Source: Triops longicaudatus (lineage: Eukaryota > Arthropoda > Branchiopoda > Notostraca > Triopsidae). From it: 64,000 nucleotides of DNA. Location of the stretch: contig JAGQDJ010000024.1 in NCBI GenBank assembly GCA_022885665.1, forward strand, positions 434,001 through 498,000, given 5' to 3'. Position 1 is the stretch's first letter, and each line of letters opens with the position of its first letter. Of this stretch, positions 1 to 12,000 are shown piece after piece. Under the pieces are notes generated by a model. It was not told where the DNA came from. It was given only the letters and a program-made list of their open reading frames with translations, and ran no database searches. A program made the position numbers and the translations under genes.

Positions 1-432
1 TATTGATTTTATGAGTAAAATTTGTGCGACAGTTTTAAAATTATTATTATAGATTTGATCATTTTGAGTGTGCTTGTTTCGTCATGATAGCTTGCATAAT
101 AAGCAGAAAAAAAACGAAATTACCTGCTCAACTTTTGTCAGTAGAAAATCGCAAATGTCGAGCTAAGGTTCACTTTAAGGCACAAACGAAGCAGTCGTGC
201 GTACTCAGTCAGTTTAATTTTCTGCAAAGTGACGAAACAATAGATTTGTATGATTCCTCTTTCCATATGCTATTTCACTGAACACTAAACTTCAGTATTG
301 TATAAATTCTATCAGTCTGCAAGTGTTAGAACCAGTACAATCGATTTCAAACGATCCGGGATTTAGAGATTCCGTGAATCCATAAAAGGTTAAAGAATAA
401 CCTTCAATTAACAATTTCTTCTTTCATCAATA
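1..432. other. left edge, probable intron of the M28 peptidase gene
   Basis: AT-rich sequence before the first recognisable exon. It ends in a 3' splice site (AG at 431-432, preceded by a T-rich stretch). A 65-codon open frame at 84-281 resembles nothing I know and is most likely chance. The remaining exons of the peptidase gene would lie to the left of the window. Confidence 0.4.
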
Positions 433-708
433 GGACCTTACCGTGGTATGATGCAAGAATGTTACCACCAACCCTGTGATAGTGCCGAGGCCAACGTGGA
501 ACTGAATTTTGCCGACGTCAATTTCTTGACGAAAACGTGTCAAAGTTTAATAGACACACTCCTAGAATTAAGTCAGGCACATTGTGCCCCCGAGAGTATT
601 GGACCTCTCTTGAACTTGCCAGGTGATGGAACAGCCAATCAGCCTTCCGCAGCTCCAGCCTTGTTGGGAAGTTTATTGACCATTTTGCAATGGTTAGGTA
701 TAGTGTGA
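433..708 (+). CDS. M28-family metallopeptidase-like protein, C-terminal exon (partial)
   Basis: This is the last exon of a gene whose upstream part is outside the window. It opens after a splice acceptor and reads 91 codons to TGA. The start contains the motif MMQECYHQPCD. In M28 zinc exopeptidases a Tyr/Phe-His pair near the C-terminus, followed by a short acidic stretch, supplies the last zinc ligand, and this motif fits that position. The following helix (FLTKTCQSLIDTLLEL) also fits the closing helix of the fold. The tail ends in a hydrophobic stretch (LLGSLLTILQWLGIV) that might be a GPI-anchor signal or membrane tail. I infer the family from this single exon, so substrate and subfamily are unknown. 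It faces SLC66A2 tail to tail. Confidence 0.5.
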   Translation, partial: GPYRGMMQECYHQPCDSAEANVELNFADVNFLTKTCQSLIDTLLELSQAHCAPESIGPLLNLPGDGTANQPSAAPALLGSLLTILQWLGIV

Positions 709-1151
709 GAAACCTTCCATGTGTTGCTCGATTATCCCAGTGAATGGATAGACAATCACCCCAGCCCCACATTTTGTAGATATTTAATCCCACGTGTCTC
801 AACATACTTGGCTATCATGTACTGTAATTTTTGAAAGGGACCACATTACAATGATCTCAAACGTTCGCACCCTAAATGGGCCGTCTTCCGTGTTCCGCCG
901 ACATGCACTTTCCTCTAGCTATATAACATCCTGAGACATGTAGCCAAGGTCTTAAAAACATTTACACAACAATATATGGCATTGAGAACATCTTGTTAAA
1001 ATCTAAGACTGGAGAGAAAACAACAAGAGGTAAAAAACCACTCGGTAATTTAGTACAAAACAATTTGCCTTAATGATTGTGCTGGGAACAATGAACAAGG
1101 AATGGCATGGCATCTGGTATATTGTTTTCAAGACACCAGCTAAATCTCTGT
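709..1151. other. convergent intergenic region
   Basis: This should hold the 3' UTRs of the peptidase (+) and SLC66A2 (-). I see no further coding potential. Confidence 0.5.
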
Positions 1152-1156
1152 TTATT
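1151..1156 (-). terminator. poly(A) signal overlapping the SLC66A2 stop codon
   Basis: On the minus strand the hexamer AATAAA contains the TAA stop of SLC66A2 (1152-1154). It may be the real cleavage signal with a very short 3' UTR, or coincidence. Confidence 0.3.
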
Positions 1157-2552
1157 TCAAGACGTCCAATTTCTTACGACGGCCAGGGCTAGAGCCGTAC
1201 CAAACCACCTGGGATAAGATGGCCAAATCTAAGGATATTTGGAGCGCACCACAGACCCAAAATTGCACTGGAGTACCGCGAGCCACGAAATAAAACGTTT
1301 TCCAGGTATCTCCTAGTAACCAGAGCAAGACCATCTTGCGACTAACGGGCAACAAGGAATGAGGATCAGCTTTGCCTTCGAAAGGTTAGAAAACACAAGG
1401 TCAAGATCGTACCTCATGCCGTAGGTAGACTTTGCTCGAAGATTGTCATAAAATTGAGGAGCTGCTAACATCGCTTCCGTCAGAACAGAAACGAAACCCA
1501 GCCCTTCCACGTAGAGAGGGTTATGGAGGAAGATATACGTCAATACTGATGCGAAGAGGGAGAAAACGAGCGTAAACTCGACATACGATTGGAAATCCGT
1601 CCATTTCCAAAAATAACGATAATCGAAGTCTGTGAAATGGCAAAGCAATTTTTATTGCGGTGACAATGGCGACGATTCAGTTACGCCCGATAACAAGAAG
1701 CGTGATAGTGATATAACCCAAGCAAAACACATATAGGATTGTCATGCCCCTTATTACAACGTAACACGGAGTTGCGGCTGGAGACGGGGTTAGGGGAGGG
1801 GAAACGGCTTGTAATGGACTAAAAAAGGAGCCAAAAATTGTAGAAAAACATCAAAGAAGGAATAAAAACCTACCGCGGAATCGCGGGTGCTCACTCCCTT
1901 GTTTGCGAACGTGATCTGAAAGTGATTAAAGCTTAATACCCTGGACAAATTAGCGAGCGCCTGTGCGCGTGTGTCGCCCTTTTTAGCTACTGAGAAGCCG
2001 CTTATTACAGCTTTCTTCAGTGAAGCCACGTGTGTTACAAATGCGAATATGTGTCACCCGTAAAACCCGCTCTCGTTAGGGTTTCACACGCGGAATGGAA
2101 CGCAAAAGCAAGAAACCCTGAAACTTGAACATGTTCAACTTACCCACAAAGGTCCGCTCGGGACCACGGATGAGTACGTTGTTCTGCTTGATATGAACAC
2201 ATAAACGAATCATAGCCAACATTGCCACATTCATGATGAGACTTTGGACTAGAAGAGGAAGCTCAAAACGGTTTCCAAACCTGAAATGTCGAAAGTGTGA
2301 CGTCAGTAAGCAACTGGATCAGTATGAGAACTAGGAAATGGAATCTTACCAAAATAAGATTCGAAGAACGTTGGCAATGATTAGAATAAGGCAGACGTAT
2401 AATGAAAAGCCTTCCACATTTTTAAACTTCCGAATTTCTAAATATTGAGGAATGTAAGGTACAATTCCTCCAACAATAAAAGCTGCCGAGAATATCCAGT
2501 TGACAACTGTCATTACGAAGTGAAAACTCGAGTCATAGCTCTCCTTCGTCAT
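1152..2552 (-). CDS. SLC66A2: PQ-loop transporter SLC66A2 (PQLC1)
   Basis: Four exons (2552-2350, 2280-2144, 1629-1413, 1341-1152) join in phase to 248 aa, close to the roughly 270 aa of vertebrate SLC66A2. The first PQ-loop is clear (GGIVPYIPQYLEI), followed by FSLYVCLILIIANVLRILFW. The second repeat contains VLTEAMLAAPQFYDN, which matches the family's second PQ motif region, then GDTWKTFYF and a final membrane pair. About seven hydrophobic segments are visible, as expected for the family. The segment DFDYRYFWKWTDFQSYVEF between the two repeats is characteristic of SLC66A2. The family sits in endosomal or Golgi membranes, and SLC66A2 has been linked to phospholipid asymmetry through the MON2/ATP9A pathway. 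The substrate is not certain. The ATG at 2552 is the first in frame. The gene is head to head with BCDIN3D, 354 bp away. Confidence 0.93.
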
Positions 2553-2906
2553 TTTTTTTTCTTTGTTCACAGACGAGGAAAGGAAGCTTACGAAATTACT
2601 AAGGAATGTCGGCGATCATAATGAACTGCATGTGCACAAACTCAGAGCGAGTCAACCTAAAATGAAAGTAAAAAAACAAATTAAATTTATCATTGAATAC
2701 TGTTCTTAGATTTTCGATATCATCATTTGCAGTTTTAATTAAATCTAGTTAGCACTTCAGTGACAGTTTAGTTCGGCCGCCTCAAGCGCATGAGAAGGCA
2801 CGTGAGACTTAAGGGTGAATTAAAAACGTAATTTTACTTGCACATTACATTTACAGTGCTATCTTAAAGTAAACCAAGTGTTCTACGGTTTAACTAGCTT
2901 CTAAAG
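2553..2906. promoter_or_regulatory. shared divergent promoter region, SLC66A2 / BCDIN3D
   Basis: 354 bp separate the two divergent start codons, so both promoters must lie here. I see no TATA box that stands out. The assignment rests on gene arrangement only. Confidence 0.5.
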
Positions 2907-3913
2907 ATGGTAAGGTACAGTTCGTAAGAATGAGATTACCTTATAAAATGGGACTCGGAGTATTGTAAATAAAATAGAATTCCTGCAACTTGTCACGAGA
3001 TCTTGTTAGTTTTAAGACACGATCATAGGTGGCGTTTCAAGCTCGCCGTCGACTTCAATCAAGATTAATTTTAATCTATCTTAAAAGTTAATTAGCTGCA
3101 ACTCCCTAGGAAGAGCCGTTTGAGCCAGGCGCGGCACCGTACGGGAACTTCATTAATTATTATTCGTTCAATCCACCTGAAACGCGTGTACAGTTGGTGG
3201 CAAATTCGTCCAAATTTCTAGCGACGCTGCGGCAATGTGCCGTTATGAACTGTCTGGATATTGGCTGTAATGCAGGGGTACGCAAGACTCTTTCTTTAAC
3301 AAATGCGCCATCGCGCTAGATATTGCTATCCGTGCTTTTTTTTTTTCAGGACCTAACGCGTGGATTAGCAAATGTACTGAAAACCGAGGGATGTGCAGTC
3401 AAAATGTTAGGAGTTGATATTGATCCTGTCCTTGTGGAAAGGGCACGGCAAAATGTGGTGGACGACTCGAATGGGATTGCATTTGAATGCCTGGATGTAA
3501 CAAATGAATCTCAGCGGGACACATTCTTAACGGAATGGTTAAAACCTGCGACTTCTTCCGGTGAGGCGCCAACTACCGTGAAGTTCAACATCATCTTCTG
3601 CTTTTCCACCACCATGTGGATTCACTTGAATAATGGGGATGAAGGTCTTGAGAGCTTCCTACGTTTCCTATCGCAATGGACGGACAATGTCATTATCGAA
3701 CCTCAACCCTGGAAGTGTTACCGGAACGCGGCCCGACGAATGCGACGAGTTGGCAAGACAACCTTCTCGTCGTTCTCGTCCTTACGATTTAACAAACCCG
3801 TTCAAGACATAGACCGCATATTAACATCTTGTGGGATGGATCTGATTGAAAATCTCGGTAACTCTGATTGGGAACGTCCCGTTATGTGGTACCAAAGAAA
3901 TACACATACATAA
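2907..3913 (+). CDS. BCDIN3D: BCDIN3D-type RNA 5'-phosphate methyltransferase
   Basis: Exons 2907-2909, 3110-3277 and 3350-3913 encode about 244 aa. Exon 2 carries PGAAPYGNFINYYSFNPPE, the N-terminal signature of the BCDIN3D family. The SAM-binding motif I is LDIGCNAG at the exon 2/3 junction, followed by MLGVDIDPVLVERA (motif II acidic residue). TMWIHLNNGDEGL and IIEPQPWKCYRNAARRMR are typical of Bin3-domain enzymes. Known members O-methylate the 5'-monophosphate of RNAs, notably tRNA-His, in the cytoplasm. The C-terminus ends at WYQRNTHT. The predicted first coding exon is only the ATG, directly followed by a GTAAGG donor and joined in phase 0 to GAAGAGCCG. This start is inferred. Frame upstream of 3110 is closed by a TAG that forms the splice acceptor, so a start in exon 2 is excluded. 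Confidence 0.9.
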
Positions 3914-5623
3914 TGGGCGAAGTTGAATTCAAGGTTTTTTACCTACTAATTTGTGCTCATTTATGCGGCACACTTTTCGTAACGAAGTACTTGAACTCAT
4001 AACTTATAACATTCTATCTAAAAAAGCAAAATACACCAAAAAATGAGAAATGGACTACAAATATCTACAGGAAACATAAGCAGCACAAGATGATAAAGGA
4101 AAGATCGTTTCCTTACCAAGAGTAGAATTATTTTTATTTTATTTTTGTATCCCGTTTTGCATCAGGTCAACGCAAAATGTGTCGCATAGGGCACGAGGAC
4201 ACATATTGCAAACTAGTGGGAGAGTACCGAAAACAATCATTCGTAATCTAACAAACCCCGCATGCAATTATTCTAACGGTTCGGTAAATTTTAACAAAGT
4301 TTTTTTAAGGCGTATCCTTTGAATGACAAAAAAACTTCACTGTTAGCCTTTCAAGTTGGCATTCCAAACAAATCCGTTCTATTAAGACGATTTATATGAA
4401 GTGCAGTATGTCACAAGGAACACCCAAAGACACGACAGACCGAAATGGCAGTGCTAACAAAATTAGGGAGCCACAAAACGGCAAAACCCGTAAACGTTAT
4501 GCATACGCGTCTTAAATGTACCGGAAACGAAAAGAAAGCCGGAACCGAGGAAATGCTGTGCTATGGTGCCGCACGCCTTTTTACTAGGACCACGTTCCTG
4601 GGCAAATACGGAAGACGAACGTTGTTAGCGAATGTAGGACACGTCGAGTTCCTTGAAAAGAAAACTGGCTGCTTTTCTTGTACAGATTAATTGGTGTAAA
4701 TTCTAGATCCCTAAATCAGCATCCGGTAAATGCGACAGGAAAGGCATTGCAAGAGCAGACGGTGAAAAACCTGTCCGATTCCGTTAGCTTGGCTGCCTTG
4801 CGTAGAGTGCGTGTTTTAACTTTGCCTGGGCTCGAACAATATGCCGCATAGTTCGCTAACAATGTTTTGTAATTTACAAAAAAAGGTCGACCCTGATTTC
4901 CCATAGTTAAACAAGAGTTAAAGGCTATATAAAATTCAAATAGCTCGAAAATGAGGGTATATAGGTATTTGTAGAGTATGAGAGTATGATTCTTTTTTCT
5001 ACAAAAAGGGAAACCCCCACATTTGACCATCTGCCAGTTTTTTGGTAAGGAAATCCAGGGCTGACCGGTGCGTTGCACCTCTCATCAACGTAAGACGAGC
5101 CAGGTGAGTGAACCATGCAATGCCTATGTGCCATCATGCCAGCTTCCCAGTTCACCAACGCGGAGCTGTTTGGTTGTGCCTACACCGACGTTACTGGATT
5201 TCGACTTCCCCCACAACTTTCTCAGGTACCAGGTACAAAGGAAGACGTTCCTAGAGAGGGAGACCAAAACCTGTTTAGGGCGTTAGAGGTGGAAAGAACC
5301 GCTACGTGCTTCCGAACCTTCATAAAGGTCTAATACCTTGCCTTTGCTGACTATCAACAGCAGTCTTGAACCAGAGTTCGGTGCGTTAACAAGCAAGAGA
5401 TAAAAACATTACAGTGCCGTGTGTTGGTACTGCTTCGTGTAGCTCATTAACGCTGAGTGCGACTAGTGCTGTCCCGTAGTTGACAGTACAAGGATTGTAC
5501 ATATTTGCGACTACCTTTGTATAAAATGGATTTATTTGTGTATTAGAATTAGAATAAGTTTGTGGTACCTGAAAAGTGAAATAAGGAAGTTGCCCACAGT
5601 GAAGCAGCTGAACGATTCCTACC
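3914..5623. other. intergenic region upstream of the furrowed-like gene
   Basis: Contains the 3' end of BCDIN3D and presumably the promoter of the lectin gene. Short open frames (for example 4445-4690 and 4716-5078 minus) look like nothing I recognise. The 3' part overlaps the antisense ORF listed separately. Confidence 0.4.
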
Positions 5624-6075
5624 ATGAACTGGATATACGTATGTTTGGTTACGGCATGTTTGGCTGCTAAAGGTACAATAACCGTAAAAGAACCCTCGGT
5701 ATCATTTAGAGCAACGACAGGGTTAAATATTTGTATGCATAACTGCTCAGTATTTGAAAAAGTCCAGTCGAGTGCAATCATCCGCAAAGGACCGAGTCTA
5801 ACGGTAAATCGAGTCGCACTCGACTGTCCACTAACATCTGATCGCCTTAGGAAAGGACGCGCGACGCTTGAAAGCAAAACCAGAAACTTGTTTTTATCAT
5901 TCCTTGAAGCATTTAAAAGCCTATAAATACAAAGGCTACCAATTTTCTTCAAGCATCTTACACAGGACTTTGTTTCCTTCTGCTTGCCTAAACGAGTTTC
6001 ACAGAACGGCAAGTCCCGTTTACTGTATACAAGTTTGTTAAATTCCATTAGGGGAAAAAAAACGGGGTCATCCAT
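5386..6075 (-). CDS. unexplained 229-codon antisense ORF
   Basis: An uninterrupted ATG-started frame of 229 codons on the strand opposite the signal-peptide exon of the furrowed-like gene. I recognise no domain. The N-terminal third is basic and Cys-containing; the rest is mildly hydrophobic without a clear membrane helix. It is long for chance at this base composition, but no homology supports it. A perfect 10-bp hairpin lies just upstream of the ATG. It could be a young or orphan gene, a remnant of a mobile element, or chance. Function unknown. Confidence 0.2.
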   Translation of the reverse strand: MDDPVFFPLMEFNKLVYSKRDLPFCETRLGKQKETKSCVRCLKKIGSLCIYRLLNASRNDKNKFLVLLSSVARPFLRRSDVSGQSSATRFTVRLGPLRMIALDWTFSNTEQLCIQIFNPVVALNDTEGSFTVIVPLAAKHAVTKHTYIQFMVGIVQLLHCGQLPYFTFQVPQTYSNSNTQINPFYTKVVANMYNPCTVNYGTALVALSVNELHEAVPTHGTVMFLSLAC

Positions 6076-9000
6076 CCGACCTTAGGCACTTTTGGCCTAA
6101 GGTCACCTGGCATCTTTCACTGTTTCTGTATACCTGATCTTCCATTCCGGCTCATGACTTGTACTAGTTTTCTAATTTCTTACCGTATTTACCGTATTTG
6201 TCCTAATTTCTCTTCCAGTGAAGTAGCCTGCATTGTTGCGAATTGCCAGCGAGGATAATAAAATAATTGACCGTTTACGCATAAAGGCCTGTTCTTTTCC
6301 TGGTCAAAGCAGGCAGTCGTGCAAACTTTATTACAGTACTAATTCAGAAAATAGGCAACAGAAACAAAATAGCTTTATACCTACAATTTTCATACGCGAG
6401 TTTCTTTTTACGTGTGTTTTTGTGTTACAGCATGGGGATGTGGTTATCCCGGGTCACCAGCGCACTCTGAAATCTCATTATCCACGGAAAGCATCGGACC
6501 CGGAACAGTGGCTACATACAGATGCGAACCAGGCTTTGAACTGCTGGGACCAACACGAAGAATTTGTTCGCAAAATATGACGTGGATACCTGCAGGAATG
6601 CCTTTTTGTGGTAAGAATAATACTGGAGTATGTTCCTTCCCCAAACCTGATGCGCGTTACACATACAACAATTTCTTCCCTAGAGCGGCATGATGCTCCT
6701 TAACCAGTCGTTAACCTTTCTAAGACAATCTTCAAGCAAAGGGCAAGATAGCAGTAGAAAACCGAATATAGGGTTTTAATGTTTTCCTGCTTCATGTATG
6801 TTACGGAGGCAAATGAGCGATAAAGTCAGGATTGAATGTGTGAAAAAATCCCGTATAATCACTTTCCTCGCAAGGTTGAAGAACTTTTTAACTATGGGAA
6901 CTTAAGGTGCACTTTTTCCTGAAAAGAAAGAAAATTGCGTGGGAGAAGGTTTCACTGTGAAAGAATCATATCAAAGGGAAAATGAAAGGAAATTCCGCAG
7001 AAAGAATGAGCCAAAGCATACACGGTTATACAGCATTGGTCAACAATAAACTTTCGCGCTGCAGGAGCTGCCTAGTTATTCGCGGTACTTCCGACACGCA
7101 AGATATGTGTACATTTATCATAGGGCGCATTTCGTGGCTCCTTTTTTCCTAACAAGAAACTATTTTTTTAGACTCGTTAAAGTCAGACTGAAAACAAAAT
7201 TCATTATATTTTTTTAACAGTACCATATTTTACTCTTTAAACTAGAACTCGAAATGCACAGGTGATCAGTTTTGTGAGGCAATCGCCTCTATTAATTCTG
7301 CTACGTTTCATGGATAGCATTAGTTTTTTTTTCTGAGATCGAGTTTGAACTCGAGAGGGAATACTGCGTAGAGTGGTCCTACCGGTTAGAGTTGGCGACC
7401 GGCCTAGGCATCAACCAACCGACCCTGAATGTAGCGTTGCAATACGGGCATTAGGGCTTAGTCAGCCAAGCCCTTGACACGAGCTATGACTCCACGCATA
7501 AATCTGTACAAAGCTTTCCCAATTTACAAATTATGCGTGTACATAAAGTGTCGGAAAGAAATAAAATCGTGAACGAGTTTACCCAAACCACAAGCCACAC
7601 ACGGTAGGCGCAAGGAGCGTATTACCTCGGCTAGGAAGTGAAATGAACATAGCATAGGATGTCGTGCATTGAAGCGCGCAATGAGGTATACATAACGGGA
7701 TCCCCATCGTCCAAACCGCTTCACGGAACGCTGCACGGCGGCTGACAGCTGACTAGCAAACGTTTTGAAGACAATAGCGAACGGTTTCCTGTCTCTTTTT
7801 GCTAATAGAGAAGACTTTATTTCCAATGACACCTGGCCTAACCATTAAGAGCAAACGAATCCGGCTTGTCATGTTTTTCTAGTGCTAAATGTGGCCGCGG
7901 GCAAAGCTCCAATGCAGTCGTCTGTGGCAGAAGGAGGATTGCCCGATAAAGCCGTAGATGGGAGCACTACCAACGTCTTCGACTCGGAAACCTGCAGCTT
8001 AACAAAAAATGAACGTGCGCCTTGGTGGTATGTTAATCTCCTGGAGCCGTATATGGTCCAGCTTGTAAGGCTAGACTTTGGTCAACCATGTTGTGGTAAT
8101 TTTTATTATTTTTCTTTTATTTTTAAATCAATTTCTACAAAACTGAGTTTTTTCATAAAAATATGTCTGCGGTTTGTGTAGGTGAAGATAGGCCGGCCAC
8201 AATCGTGGTACGTGTCGGAAACAGTCGCCCTGATTTGGGCGCAAATCCTGTTTGTAACCGCTTCACCGGGTACATTGAAGAAGGACGACCCTTGTTCTTA
8301 CCCTGTAATCCCCCCATGCCTGGAGCCTTTGTCAGCGTCCATTTGGAGAACAACCCTGGCAATAGCCTTTCCATTTGCGAAACTTTTGTTTACACCGATC
8401 AAGCTATGCCGATCGAACGCTGCCCACAATTCCGAGACCAACCTCCGGGCAGCACATCAACATACAATGGAAAATGTTACATCTTCTACAACCAACAACC
8501 TGCCACATTCCGCGAAGCTAAACAGACCTGCGAAAGCAGGGGTGGTTCCTTGATTGACGAAACCAATCCCGCCTTGCAAGGTTTCGTGAGCTGGGAGCTT
8601 TGGAGGCGCCACAGGTAAAATTTCCCGAATAAACATGAAAAAGCAATAAATAAACCAAGAAAACACACAATAACTGCTCCTACTTATGGTATGAACTTTA
8701 TTAACAGAGGAGACCCTACTGGGCAATACTGGATGGGTGCTGTGCGTGACCAGCAAGACCGTAATAACTGGAAATGGATTAATGGCCGCGACGTCACAGT
8801 CTCGTTCTGGAATTTGCCGGGTGGTAACGAAGACTGCGCACGTTATGATGGCACCAAGGGTTGGTTATGGTCCGACACCAACTGTAACTTACGTTTGCAT
8901 TACATTTGCCAGCACCGTAAGCTAATTGGAAGAATGCATTTGAATATTTTTTTGCTTATGATGCCGTTTTGTTTCCAACAGAGCCTAAATCTTGTGGACG

Positions 9001-12000
9001 GCCCGAGCAACCGCCTAATTCAACTGTTGTAGGCAACAATTTTAGTGTGGGTTCTCGCGTTGAATACAAGTGCAACCCAGGACATTTGGTTGTAGGCCCG
9101 TCAACGAGAACTTGTATGGCTAACGGGTTCTACAACGAATTTCCACCAGTTTGCAAACGTAAGCAAAAAAAAAAATAAATAATAATAATAATAAAAAAAA
9201 TAAATAAAAATAAACAAATAAATAAAAATAAATAAAATAAAAATGTAAAAAAATCGCACTTTTTGGTTTTATACATTTTACTCTTATCTCTTCACAGATT
9301 TGCAGTGTGGATTACCAGCAAGGATCCCCAATGGTGGCTACAAGCTGGTTAACAACAGTCGAGATTATTTAAGTGTGGTTTCGTATGGTTGCAGTGAAGG
9401 CTTTCAGCTTGTTGGACGTAGCGATTTGATATGCGACGTCGACGAACGCTGGAATGGACCTCCGCCTCGTTGCGAACGTAATTCTAGCTTTGCACAGTCT
9501 GAGTTATATGTATAATTGTTATTTTTGTAGCGGTATTCTGCATGGAACCTCCCAACATTCCTAACGGTGGATTTAAGCTCTCGACCAACTCGACCATTGC
9601 TGGTACCATTGTGGAATACTATTGCAGCAGCAACCGTTACGAGTTGTCTGGTCCTACTCGAATAATCTGCCAAACGGACGGACACTACGACAAAGACCCG
9701 CCAATTTGCGTTGGTAAGTAGAAATATCGAAAAAAAAACATCGTTAACAATGCCCATTCCATAAAAAACGAGGGCAGGTTTACCATATGTGTGCCATATT
9801 GGTTGTTTCCGTGTTTTTGTGTGTGTATCGACTGCACTTTCTGACTTCGTGACTTAACACTTCCTTCTTTTTCCCTATGTATGTCGGTCAATGTATGTAG
9901 AACCACAACGGTGCATAATTACTTAGGCATGCTACTGTAAACCTGTGTCGGTGGTCTTTCCGCCTGAATGTTTCGGTATTAACTTAAGTGGATCAAGCAT
10001 GTAGACCTAATTTCATATTATATCTTGAGGGTAGGGGTAATTGTGCTAGGTTCGTAACCTAAAAAAGAATTCTCAACAACACATTAATAATCATGTCATA
10101 TTTTTGTCTTTTCTTTCCGTCCTTAACCTTTTTTTCCGTTTTGCATTTTCATCGCACAAACTACTAACTTATCACACCAAATTATCTGAACTATGACCTT
10201 TCATTGACAAACGTTCTCTTCCGGTACCTATTTTCCAGAAACACACGAGAATGACAATGTCGACGTTTTACTTGACGTGAAAGACCAAGACGAGAGTGAC
10301 TCGTCACCCGATGAAGAGACTTTGGACGAATCTGAAGCTTTTTTTACGCCAACAAAATGGGCACCTTACAATACTTCACCTGCGCCCCCTAATCCTTCCA
10401 TTGTCGTACACCATTCCCATGACGACCCCACTGATTCTTCTTTCACTCCCAAACCTTACGTACCACCACCTTCCCGATTCTCGACTCGCCGACCTGCTTT
10501 CAGCTCATCAACCGAGCCTCCTAGTTCAACCACGGTTCCTGAAGTGAGCCACGAATCCTCAGTTCCTGTGACAGATTCCCGTCCCCTAATACCTGGTCGT
10601 ATTCCGGTGACCATCCGTAATCGACCCACGGTGCCTAGTCATTCACCCTCCTCTTCACCTCCTATGTCTATACCGACTACCTCAGCTTCCTCCGAAACGA
10701 CCGTACAGACATCTTCGACGACTTCTTCCACTTCCTCCGTTGCTATGACTTCTCCGTTACCGGCAGTTAAGCATGACAATGATGCTGCTTACACCGATGG
10801 ACTTGACTCTTTCCTTCCGCAAGATAACGAGATCCCGGACACGGCCAACGTCCAGAACAGTCCAGGACCGAATGCTAACGAGCCTAAGAATCGCGTCGAG
10901 CCGGAGTCGGCCTTAGAAGCTGCTACAGCCAAGCTGAATCTGGGTAAACTGCCAACAAGTCTTTTAAAGCGATTGGAACTCGGCGATTTTAACACTTTGG
11001 CATTTGTGTAGGAGGAATTATCGCATTAGGAGTGTTTGGTGGCTTTGTGTTCCTTGCTGCTATTGTGACCACGTTTGTCATCATCCTTAGACGGTAAGTT
11101 AAACTCTTACTAATACCCGTCGGACAATTTTAGAGTACTTGCACGGCACGGAATGGTGCACCTTAAGACACTTAATATCCACGCACTTGTAACGGAGCAG
11201 CTCCTTTAGCTTGCACGAGCATTCACTCAACATGTGGTTAACTTGACGTTCAGACTTTAAGTTACGCTTGACATTCAGCACAAGCTGCATTATTCGTGCT
11301 GTAATTTATTTTTATTCGTGGACATTTGACTTGTTACTGTGACATTTTTGACGACCTTTTGACCTATTGTGGGACGGTAGACGGAATTCCCAATCCCGCT
11401 TGGTTTCCAAAGCCGAAGACGGTGGTGAAATCTTGGAACCTGCGACACCCGTTCGCCCTAAATCCAGATGGACGACCCTTTTGGCCCTGCCCTTCCCTGA
11501 TCAGACTTTAGGACGTTTAGGAACCATTGCTTCCAACGGAGCCAAAGCGGGGCAGTACTCAGACGGGATTGTGACAACGACCCTACCAGACGTAACTTCC
11601 AGTTCCAAGCCGGAACTGCCAACTGCGACAAACAAATCCGCTAAGCCCAACCCACGGCCTCCCAAAAGAAACTGATCTAAAAAAAAAAGACAAAATTTCC
11701 TTCTCTTTCTCTGACTGACGAAAGCTGACCCGGATGACTGTTGACTAATGGTAAAGATTCGCCCCACCCTTATGATATCAATGACTTGAGACTTTCCACT
11801 TACGAAAGCCAAACTGTTCGCCTGCAGTTCAATCAGACTTTTGCTATACCGTATGCGCTACACTTTTTTTCTGCCAAATCGGTTGGCACATTGGTTTTTC
11901 TGTCCGTTGCGTTATTTCAGCGCAGCATCCAAAATTTCCAACTTAGCATGATTTACTCTTTAGTGGGATCAAGTCTTTGAAAATTATTCCTTTGCGCGTC

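Noticed and set aside
7370..7480. Possible tRNA-like segment in fw intron 2
   Set aside because: No cloverleaf could be drawn and no proper B-box is present.
10944..11011. Continuous open frame running from the fw stalk into the sequence before the membrane helix
   Set aside because: The frame hits TAG at the acceptor; a GTAAAC donor at 10944 and the TAG acceptor at 11011 make a 68-nt intron that keeps the phase and joins the stalk to the transmembrane helix.
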